A stretch of DNA of 64,000 nt, from positions 1 through 64,000 of the forward strand of contig NZ_SMOD01000020.1 in assembly GCF_004353905.1 (NCBI RefSeq), in the 5' to 3' direction. Within the stretch, counting starts at the first letter, position 1. Each line of letters opens with the position of its first letter. Position numbers and translations under genes: made by a program. Below are positions 57,696 through 64,000 of this stretch, piece by piece. This DNA comes from Paraburkholderia guartelaensis (GTDB lineage: Bacteria > Pseudomonadota > Gammaproteobacteria > Burkholderiales > Burkholderiaceae). The notes under the pieces were generated by a model. The model was given only the letters and a program-made list of their open reading frames with translations. It was not told the DNA's origin and did not search any database.

Positions 57696-58979
57696 TTACG
57701 CGCCTGCGCTTTCCTTCATTTCTTCGACCTCGCCGGAGAGCACGGCGCGCAGCTTGTTGCGGTCGAGCTCCTTCTCCCATGCCGAGACCACGACCGTCGC
57801 CACGCCGTTGCCGACGATGTTGGTCAGCGCGCGGCACTCGCTCATGAAGCGGTCGATGCCGAGGATCAGCACCATGCCCGAGAGCGGAATGGTCGGCACC
57901 ACGGCGAGTGTGGCCGCCAGCGTGATGAAGCCTGCGCCGGTCACGCCGCTCGCGCCCTTCGAGGTGAGCATCGTCACCGCGAGCAGCGTGAGCTGCTGCG
58001 TCCACGTGAGGTCGGTGTTGGTCGCCTGGGCGATGAAGAGCACCGCCATCGTCATGTAGATGTTGGTGCCGTCGAGGTTGAACGAGTAGCCGGTCGGCAC
58101 GACGAGGCCCACCACCGAGCGCGAGCAGCCAAGGCGCTCGAGCTTCTGCATCAGTTGCGGCAGCGCCGATTCCGACGAGCTGGTGCCGAGCACGATCAGC
58201 AGCTCTTCCTTGATGTAGGAAACGAAGCGGATGATCGAGAAGCCCGTGAAGCGCGCGATCGCGCCGAGCACGACGAGCACGAACACGATCGACGTGAGGT
58301 AGAACGTGCCGATGAGCTTGAGCATCGGGATCAGCGAGCCCACGCCGTACTTGCCGATGGTGAACGCCATCGCGCCGAACGCGCCGATCGGTGCGAGCTT
58401 CGTGACGATCTTCACGACGCCGAACAGCACGCCCGAGATGCTGTCGATGAACTCGGTCACCACGCGGCCGCGCTCGCCCAGTTGCGTGAGCACGGCGCCG
58501 AACAGCAGCGCGATCAGCAGGATCTGCAGGATTTCACCCTGCGCGAACGCCGAGGTGATCGTGTCCGGAATGATGTGCATCAGGAAGTCGACGCTGCTCT
58601 GGCCATGCGCCTTTTCGGCGAAGCTGGCCACGGCCTTGGCGTCGAGCGAATGGACGTCGACGTTGAAGCCCGCACCCGGCTTCAGCACGTGCGTGGCGAT
58701 GAGGCCGAGCACGAGCGCGAAGGTCGAGACGATCTCGAAGTAGAGCAGCGCCTTGCCGCCCACGCGGCCCACCTTCTTCATGTCCTCCATGCCGGCGATG
58801 CCGGTCACGACGGTACAGAAGATGATCGGCCCGATCACCATCTTGATGAGCTTGATGAAGGCGTCGCCGAACGGCTTCATGTCGATGCCGATCGCAGGCC
58901 AGTAATGACCGAGGATCACGCCGATGACGATCGCCACGATCACCTGGACGTAGAGGACTTTGTGGAGAGGTTTCTTCAC
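57696..58979 (-). CDS. dctA: C4-dicarboxylate:H+/Na+ symporter DctA
   Basis: DctA imports succinate, fumarate and malate. The 427-residue protein starts with GTG (58977-58979; AGGA upstream): [20 protein letters not shown]. It has the DAACS family motifs [20 protein letters not shown], the serine-rich hairpin [37 protein letters not shown], and [20 protein letters not shown], with [18 protein letters not shown] at the end. Eight helices with two re-entrant loops are expected. A consensus sigma-54 promoter stands 160 bases upstream, and dctB/dctD follow downstream. Confidence 0.95.
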   Translation of the reverse strand: MKKPLHKVLYVQVIVAIVIGVILGHYWPAIGIDMKPFGDAFIKLIKMVIGPIIFCTVVTGIAGMEDMKKVGRVGGKALLYFEIVSTFALVLGLIATHVLKPGAGFNVDVHSLDAKAVASFAEKAHGQSSVDFLMHIIPDTITSAFAQGEILQILLIALLFGAVLTQLGERGRVVTEFIDSISGVLFGVVKIVTKLAPIGAFGAMAFTIGKYGVGSLIPMLKLIGTFYLTSIVFVLVVLGAIARFTGFSIIRFVSYIKEELLIVLGTSSSESALPQLMQKLERLGCSRSVVGLVVPTGYSFNLDGTNIYMTMAVLFIAQATNTDLTWTQQLTLLAVTMLTSKGASGVTGAGFITLAATLAVVPTIPLSGMVLILGIDRFMSECRALTNIVGNGVATVVVSAWEKELDRNKLRAVLSGEVEEMKESAGA

Positions 58980-59053
58980 GATGGTTCCTGCAAATGAGTT
59001 AAGCCAATGGCCGAACGAAGCGAGTTCGGGCCGCGACAGGTCGAAACTGGGGA

Positions 59054-59083
59054 TCAGCGAAACCGGAAGATGGGATCGGACAT
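59054..59083 (-). CDS. Nine-residue upstream frame in the dctA leader
   Basis: On the minus strand ATG at 59081-59083 begins the peptide MSDPIFRFR and stops with TGA. AAGGAG stands seven bases before the ATG, a stronger ribosome-binding site than that of dctA itself, 75 bases further on. The frame lies within the leader expected from the sigma-54 promoter. It may be a regulatory peptide or a ribosome-loading site; no homologue is known to me. Confidence 0.4.
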   Translation of the reverse strand: MSDPIFRFR

Positions 59084-59140
59084 CGGCTGTCTCCTTGATT
59101 CTTTTTTTGTCGCGGCCGGGGGTGGCCGCGGCTTTCTATT

Positions 59141-59156
59141 TGCAAGGTCAGTGCCA
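59141..59156 (-). promoter_or_regulatory. Sigma-54 promoter of dctA
   Basis: On the minus strand TGGCAC, five bases, then TTGCA is an exact -24/-12 consensus. Transcription would begin at about 59130, so the mRNA would start with a CGCGGCC/GGCCGCG hairpin (59111-59130). DctD is the likely activator. Confidence 0.88.
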
Positions 59157-59231
59157 GCTAGCGCAATCGCTCGCGCCTTTGATTTATAAGGATTTTTCTT
59201 TGCCCCAGACGGCCGAACTTATGGATTTCCA

Positions 59232-59260
59232 GAAACCCGGCTCGGGGCCGTCCGGGTTTC
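59232..59260. promoter_or_regulatory. Inverted repeat upstream of the dctA promoter (DctD site or tauC terminator)
   Basis: GAAACCCGG and CCGGGTTTC are perfect nine-base arms around 11 bases, about 76-104 bases upstream of the sigma-54 promoter. That is a usual distance for a DctD enhancer site. It also lies 60 bases after the tauC stop and could be a weak terminator for that operon, though without a T run. Confidence 0.5.
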
Positions 59261-59322
59261 CGTAATGAAGACAGCGGGAAACTACGGGTAACTACGGAGC
59301 GCTGCGGGGAGCCCGCGCGGCC

Positions 59323-60204
59323 TCAGCCCCGTCCCTTCCACGGCACGAGCCGCTTCTCGAGCGCACGCATGCCCAGATCAAAGCCCCAGGCAATCAGCCC
59401 GATCAGCACGATGCCCATCACCACGACGTCGGTGCGCAGGAAGCTCGACGCGTTGAGCACCATCTGCCCGAGACCCGCCGTCGCGGCGACCATCTCGGCA
59501 GCCACGAGCGTGGTCCAGCCAAAGCCGATGGCGATACGCAGGCCCGTCAGGATCTCGGGCAGTGCGGCGGGCAGCACGACGAAGCGCACGATCTGCGCGA
59601 GGCTGCCGCCCAGCGACGCCGCCGCGCGGATCTGCTCGACGCTCGCGCTCTTCGCGCCGGCGCGCGCGGCCATGGCGATGGGTGCGAAACAGGCGAGCCA
59701 GATCACGACGATCTTGGCCGTTTCGTCGATGCCGAACCAGATCACCACGAGCGGCAGATAGGCGAGCGGCGGCAGCGGCCGGTAGAACTCGAGCGGCGGA
59801 TCGAGCAGGCCGCGCGCGATGCGCGACACGCCCATCAGAATGCCGACGGGCACGGCCGTCACCACCGCCAGCAGGAACGCGCCGAACACGCGCAGCGCGC
59901 TCCAGAACAGATGCTCGGAGAGCGGCAGGCCGCCCTGGATGCGGCCGTGCAGCGCGTCGGTGAAGGCTTGCCAGACGGCTTCGGGGGTCGGCAGGAAGAG
60001 CGGCGGCAGCCAGTGCAGATGGGTGGCGAGCCACCAGAGAAGCGCGAGCGCCGCCACCGAGGCCGCGCTCAGCGCAGCGGTGGGGCCTTCGCCGGGCATG
60101 CGCCAGACTGTCGAGCGCGCCGTTTGCGCCTCGCGCGCAGCGGGTGCAGTGACGCCCCGCGCCTTCAGCGTGACCTCTCTCAACGACTCGTGCGGCACGC
60201 TCAT
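59323..60204 (-). CDS. tauC: ABC transporter permease, taurine/sulfonate type
   Basis: This is the permease of a TauABC/SsuABC-type importer. The 293-residue protein has six helices ([20 protein letters not shown] onwards). The domain-contact loop is [20 protein letters not shown] followed by [20 protein letters not shown] and [36 protein letters not shown] is typical of TauC/SsuC. ATG at 60202-60204 overlaps the tauB stop by four bases, so the genes are coupled. Confidence 0.88.
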   Translation of the reverse strand: MSVPHESLREVTLKARGVTAPAAREAQTARSTVWRMPGEGPTAALSAASVAALALLWWLATHLHWLPPLFLPTPEAVWQAFTDALHGRIQGGLPLSEHLFWSALRVFGAFLLAVVTAVPVGILMGVSRIARGLLDPPLEFYRPLPPLAYLPLVVIWFGIDETAKIVVIWLACFAPIAMAARAGAKSASVEQIRAAASLGGSLAQIVRFVVLPAALPEILTGLRIAIGFGWTTLVAAEMVAATAGLGQMVLNASSFLRTDVVVMGIVLIGLIAWGFDLGMRALEKRLVPWKGRG

Positions 60205-61010
60205 ACCGCCTCCTCGTGTGCGTGTGCGCCCGCGTCCGCGTGCAGCAAATCCACCAGCCGCTCGCGCCACGCGATGAATTCCGGCGACGACTTCACGGCG
60301 CGCGCGTCACGCGTGGCGAGATACTGGCGCGCGAACGGCACCTCGTACTCGCGCTCGATGCGGCCCGGCCCCGGCGTCATGACGACGATGCGCGTCGCCA
60401 GAAAGAGTGCCTCCTCCACGCTGTGCGTGATGAAGAACACCGTCTTCTGCGTGCGCGCCCAGACCTCGAGCACGAGCGTTTGGACCTGCTCGCGCGTCAT
60501 GGCGTCGAGGGCGCCCATCGGCTCGTCCATCAGCAGGATCTGCGGATCGCTTGCGAGCGCGCGCGCAATGCCCACGCGCTGCTGCATGCCGCCCGAGAGC
60601 GCATACACGCGCTCACGTGCCTGCGCTTCCAGGCCCACGAGCGCGAGATTCTCGCGCGCGATGCGCTCGCGCTGCGCCTTCGGCACGCGCCGAAAGCGCA
60701 AGCCGAGCGCGACGTTATCGAGCACGTCGAGCCACGGCAGGAGCGCGTGCTTCTGGAATACCACGCCGCGCTCCGCGCCCGGCCCCTCCACGCGCGCACC
60801 GTTCACGCGCACCTCGCCAAGCGCCGGCTCGATGAAGCCCGCGATGCAGTTGAGCAGCGTGGTCTTGCCACAGCCCGAAGCGCCGAGCGCCACGACGAAC
60901 TCGCCGCTCGCCACGTCGAGGTTCACGTTCGCGAGCGCGACGTTCGGCGCAGCGTCACGCCGCGCGCCTTCGTAGATGACGGTGAGATCGCGGATCGCGA
61001 GCGCGCTCAT
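60201..61010 (-). CDS. tauB: ABC transporter ATP-binding protein, taurine/sulfonate type
   Basis: The 269-residue ATPase has Walker [22 protein letters not shown]-loop [20 protein letters not shown], signature [19 protein letters not shown], Walker [15 protein letters not shown] and the switch histidine in [15 protein letters not shown]. The [13 protein letters not shown] stretch is typical of TauB/SsuB. It lies 16 bases after tauA and overlaps tauC. Confidence 0.9.
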   Translation of the reverse strand: MSALAIRDLTVIYEGARRDAAPNVALANVNLDVASGEFVVALGASGCGKTTLLNCIAGFIEPALGEVRVNGARVEGPGAERGVVFQKHALLPWLDVLDNVALGLRFRRVPKAQRERIARENLALVGLEAQARERVYALSGGMQQRVGIARALASDPQILLMDEPMGALDAMTREQVQTLVLEVWARTQKTVFFITHSVEEALFLATRIVVMTPGPGRIEREYEVPFARQYLATRDARAVKSSPEFIAWRERLVDLLHADAGAHAHEEAV

Positions 61011-61026
61011 GGGTTGCTCCTTGCGT

Positions 61027-62079
61027 TCAATGCGCAGCGGCGCGCTGCACGTACTGCGGATCGACGCCTACCGAGTAGTCGGGCAGCACGTTCTGGATCG
61101 TGCCCTGCTCCTTGAGGAAGGCGGCCGTGGCGAGCAGCGACTGCGCCGCCCCGGACTGCGCGCCGCCGCCCAGCCATGTCTTCGTGGCCTGCTCGGCGGG
61201 CGTCGGGAACGCGTAGAGCGCGAGGCTCGCGGGCACTTCGGCGGCATTCGCCCCCGACTCCTTCGCCACCGCCTGCACCTGCGGCGAGGCCGCGTTCCAT
61301 GCCGTGCGATGCGCGCTGTAATCGGCGTCCGCGGCGGCCAGCACCTTGACGAACTTCGCGACGAAATCGCCGTTGTCCTTCGCGAACTTGCGGTCGACCA
61401 CGAAGCCGTCGAAGGTCGCCTTGCCCGTGGCCTTCGCCACCTGGCCCGACGTAATCAGCACCTTGCCGTTCTTCTTCACCTGCGCGAGCACGGGGTCCCA
61501 GATGTAGGTCGCGTCGATGTTGCCGCGCTGCCAGGCGGCCGCGACCTCGGGCGGACGCAGGTTGACGATCTTCACATCTGCGGGATTCACGCCCGCGTTC
61601 TGCAGCGCGACGAGCGCGTGAAAGTGCGAGGTCGAGACATACGGCACGCCGATCGTCTTGCCCTTCAGGCCCGCGATGCTCGTCACGCCCGAACCGTCGC
61701 GCGCGACGAGCGCTTCGGCGTCGTTGATGTTGTCGAGAATCCAGAAGAGCGAGAGATCCACGCCCTGCGAGAGGCCCGCCGCAATCGGGCTCGAACCGGC
61801 CTCACCGAGCTGCACCGAGCCCGAGGCGAGTGCGCGGATCACATCGGCGCCGCTCGCGAGCTTGCGGTAGGTGACCTTGTAGCCCGTTTCCTTCTCGACT
61901 TCGCCCGTTGCCTGCGCGTAGCGCCACGGCACCACCATGTCCTGATACGCGATCACGACCTCGCGCGTTTCGGCGTGCGCGCGCGGCGCGCCGAACGCGC
62001 TGGCGAGGCAGGCGGCGGCGAATGCAACAGCGGCGATGTGCGGGCGGCGTGCGAATGCAGGGATAGCGCGAGGGTTCAT
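61027..62079 (-). CDS. tauA: Taurine-type ABC transporter substrate-binding protein
   Basis: This is a periplasmic binding protein of 350 residues with a signal peptide ([23 protein letters not shown]). [60 protein letters not shown] and [20 protein letters not shown] match the TauA branch of the SsuA/NMT1 family, so taurine is the most likely ligand. It begins the tauABC operon. No tauD dioxygenase or taurine-pyruvate enzyme is seen here. Its promoter region (62080-62260) has a TATAGT word at 62123-62128 on the minus strand but no clear -35 element. Confidence 0.9.
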   Translation of the reverse strand: MNPRAIPAFARRPHIAAVAFAAACLASAFGAPRAHAETREVVIAYQDMVVPWRYAQATGEVEKETGYKVTYRKLASGADVIRALASGSVQLGEAGSSPIAAGLSQGVDLSLFWILDNINDAEALVARDGSGVTSIAGLKGKTIGVPYVSTSHFHALVALQNAGVNPADVKIVNLRPPEVAAAWQRGNIDATYIWDPVLAQVKKNGKVLITSGQVAKATGKATFDGFVVDRKFAKDNGDFVAKFVKVLAAADADYSAHRTAWNAASPQVQAVAKESGANAAEVPASLALYAFPTPAEQATKTWLGGGAQSGAAQSLLATAAFLKEQGTIQNVLPDYSVGVDPQYVQRAAAH

Positions 62080-62261
62080 CGGGGGACTCCGGCGGAACGA
62101 CGTTCGAGTGAATGAAGGTTCCGACTATAGGGAGTCTGGCGGCGGCCGGTTCTAACTTATCCGCGTTAGCTAATGACGCTGCTGGAGCATTGCATTTCGC
62201 GTTGAGGAGGATGGCGCTGGAATCGATGCGTGCATCGCGCTGTTCGAGCGCGGCGCGACGC

Positions 62262-62296
62262 AAAAAAGCAAAAAGCCCGCTTTTTAGCGGGCTTTT
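62262..62296 (-). terminator. Terminator of lipA
   Basis: AAGCCCGCT and AGCGGGCTT pair around four bases; on the minus strand TTTTTGCTTTTTTG follows. It lies about 32 bases after the lipA stop. Confidence 0.92.
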
Positions 62297-62327
62297 CGAC
62301 TGCGTGCTTGCGAGATGCGGGGGATGT

Positions 62328-63329
62328 TTAAACCACCCCTGCCCCATGCGCCTGCACATCGGCGTGATAGCTCGAACGCACCATCGCGCCAACGGCCGCG
62401 TGCGTGAAGCCCATCTTGTACGCCTCTTCCTCGTACATCTTGAACGTGTCGGGATGCACGTACGAACGCACCGGCAGGTGGTGCTCCGAAGGCTGGAGGT
62501 ACTGGCCGATCGTCAGCATGTCGACGTCGTGCGCGCGCAGGTCGCGCATCACCTGAAGAATTTCCTCTTCGGTTTCACCGAGGCCCACCATCAGGCCCGA
62601 CTTCGTCGCGACTTCGGGATGCAGCGCCTTGAAGTCCTTCAGCAGCTTGAGCGAGTGCGCGTAGTCTGAACCCGGGCGCGCTTCCTTGTAGAGGCGCGGC
62701 ACCGTTTCGAGGTTGTGGTTCATCACATCCGGCGGCGCGGCGTTGAGGATCTGCAGCGCGCGATCCAGACGGCCGCGGAAGTCCGGCGTGAGAATCTCGA
62801 TACGCGTTTCGGGCGAGTGTTCGCGCACCTGGCGGATGCATTCCACGAAGTGGCCGGCGCCGCCGTCACGCAGATCGTCGCGGTCCACGCTCGTGATCAC
62901 GACGTACTTGAGCTTGAGCGCACCGATGGTGCGCGCGAGGTTTGCCGGTTCGTCCGGATCGAGCGGATCGGGGCGGCCGTGGCCCACGTCGCAGAACGGG
63001 CAGCGGCGCGTGCACTTGTCGCCCATGATCATGAACGTCGCGGTGCCCTTGCCGAAGCATTCGCCGATGTTCGGGCAGCTCGCTTCCTCGCACACCGTGT
63101 GCAGGTTGTGCTCGCGCAGGATGTTCTTGATTTCGTAGAAGCGCGAGTTGCCCGTGGCCGCCTTCACGCGGATCCACTCGGGCTTCTTGAGCTTCTCGAT
63201 GGGAATGACCTTGATCGGAATGCGCGAGGTCTTGGCCTGCGCCTTCTGTTTTGCGGTGGCGTCGTAGGCAACGGCGTCGGCGCTCGTGCCAGCGGAGTTT
63301 GCGGCGGGGTTCGCGGTTACGTCAGTCAT
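62328..63329 (-). CDS. lipA: Lipoyl synthase
   Basis: LipA inserts two sulphur atoms into protein-bound octanoyl groups. The 333-residue radical-SAM protein has the auxiliary-cluster cysteines in [20 protein letters not shown] and the radical-SAM CxxxCxxC in [55 protein letters not shown] and [18 protein letters not shown] follow. The first 45 residues are a low-complexity extension ([20 protein letters not shown]). It follows lipB by 13 bases in one operon. Confidence 0.96.
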   Translation of the reverse strand: MTDVTANPAANSAGTSADAVAYDATAKQKAQAKTSRIPIKVIPIEKLKKPEWIRVKAATGNSRFYEIKNILREHNLHTVCEEASCPNIGECFGKGTATFMIMGDKCTRRCPFCDVGHGRPDPLDPDEPANLARTIGALKLKYVVITSVDRDDLRDGGAGHFVECIRQVREHSPETRIEILTPDFRGRLDRALQILNAAPPDVMNHNLETVPRLYKEARPGSDYAHSLKLLKDFKALHPEVATKSGLMVGLGETEEEILQVMRDLRAHDVDMLTIGQYLQPSEHHLPVRSYVHPDTFKMYEEEAYKMGFTHAAVGAMVRSSYHADVQAHGAGVV

Positions 63330-63342
63330 GCTTTCGATCCAG

Positions 63343-64000
63343 TCAGGCCGCCGGTGCGACGTCAGCCTGCGGTTGCGGCGGTTGCCCGCCTGATATGGCC
63401 GCTTCGGCCGGGTCCATCGCGGCCGCGTAAGCGGCCGCTTCCTTTTCAGCCGCCTCTGCGGCCGGGTTCATCCCGGCCGCTTCGGCTGAAGGGTCTGTGG
63501 CAGCCGCTTCGGCTACCTTCGGAAGTGTTGCTGCGTGCGCCGCGAGATTCGACTCGAGCCGCGCCGCCAGCGTGCCGGCTACGCCGCGCCAGTCCGCCTG
63601 AACGCCGAGCGTGGCCATATCGACGGTTTCGAGACCAGCGTATCCACACGGATTGATCGCCAGAAATGGGTTCAGATCCATCGACACGTTCAGGCTCACG
63701 CCGTGATAGCTGCAGCCGTTACGGATCTTCAGCCCGAGGGCGGCGACTTTCGCGCCCGCGTGCGCGGCGCTCGCGCCGCTGGCGCCTTCTGGCACGTAAA
63801 TGCCGGGCGCGCCGGCCTTGCGCTCGCCCGCGAGATTATACGCCGCCAGTGTTTCGATCACGGCGTCCTCGATGAGGGTGACGAGTTCGCGCACCATCAG
63901 CTTGCGGCGCCGCAGGTCGAGCAGCAGGTAGGCCACCACCTGGCCCGGCCCGTGATACGTGATCTGCCCGCCGCGATCGATCTGCACGAGCGGGATGCCG
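63343..64000 (-). CDS. lipB: Octanoyltransferase LipB, 5' end outside window
   Basis: LipB moves octanoyl groups from acyl carrier protein to lipoyl domains. The window cuts the N-terminus; the visible part begins [20 protein letters not shown], the conserved block. [20 protein letters not shown] carries the catalytic lysine, and [11 protein letters not shown] the next conserved piece (cysteine in NPCGY). After about residue 150 of the visible part there is an Ala/Glu/Pro-rich tail of about 60 residues with near-repeats of DPSAEAAG and NPAAEAAE, unusual for LipB. lipA follows by 13 bases. Confidence 0.94.
   Translation of the reverse strand, partial: GIPLVQIDRGGQITYHGPGQVVAYLLLDLRRRKLMVRELVTLIEDAVIETLAAYNLAGERKAGAPGIYVPEGASGASAAHAGAKVAALGLKIRNGCSYHGVSLNVSMDLNPFLAINPCGYAGLETVDMATLGVQADWRGVAGTLAARLESNLAAHAATLPKVAEAAATDPSAEAAGMNPAAEAAEKEAAAYAAAMDPAEAAISGGQPPQPQADVAPAA

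Overview
The window looks like a stretch of the main chromosome of a Burkholderiaceae bacterium (Burkholderia, Paraburkholderia or Caballeronia type). GC is high and protein sequences are betaproteobacterial throughout. The gene neighbourhoods fit that group: the ctaC-ctaD-ctaG-ctaE-SURF1-ctaA-ctaB-SCO oxidase cluster, gshA-gshB beside a small PTS, a nag PTS operon, and rpoH preceded by a CIRCE element. No rRNA, tRNA, CRISPR array or prophage was seen. The only mobile DNA is the right-hand remnant of an IS21-type element at the very start.

Layout. 1-300: tail of an IS21-family element abutting coaD. 309-3080: coaD and rsmD on the minus strand, ftsY on the plus. 3114-5717: a maleylacetoacetate/maleylpyruvate isomerase plus FAH-type hydrolase pair, then ybiB. 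5857-7949: a leucine-controlled leader (promoter, leuL peptide, C-rich leader, a second small reading frame overlapping leuA) and leuA. 8100-10058: an NTF2-like protein and rpoH under a perfect CIRCE operator. 10189-13300: cydP-cydA-cydB. 13322-20867: N-acetylglucosamine operon nagR-nagA-nagB2-(EIIA-HPr-EI)-nagE, with a strong promoter. 21094-21997: metQ. 22189-33000: biogenesis and structural genes of an aa3/caa3-type cytochrome c oxidase. Its subunit II carries a cytochrome c domain and an OmpA domain.

33268-42702: housekeeping genes (methyltransferase, comF, trmL, macrodomain protein, gpsA, secB, grxC, rhodanese, gpmA, S41 protease, MoeB/ThiF). 42726-45614: EI, HPr and a mannose-type EIIA, with a terminator between ptsH and ptsI. 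46054-48420: gshB and gshA. 48724-50850: glnK-amtB behind a consensus sigma-54 promoter. 51232-52360: ubiK and a comM copy that has lost its AAA+ core. 52782-54114: a lipoprotein and a TlpA-like thioredoxin. 54143-59260: dctD, dctB and dctA, with a sigma-54 promoter for dctA. 59323-62079: tauA-tauB-tauC type ABC transporter. 62262-64000: lipA and the truncated start of lipB.

The window is mostly core metabolism and respiration rather than accessory DNA, and I see no convincing undescribed multi-gene system. The most interesting signals are regulatory or architectural. They are the apparently leaderless leuL peptide with four CTA codons and a C-rich, rut-like leader; the coupled reading frame into leuA; the CIRCE element over the rpoH promoter; a nine-residue upstream frame in the dctA leader; the CuA-cytochrome c-OmpA fusion; a second NagE EIIB domain lacking its cysteine; and the gutted comM.
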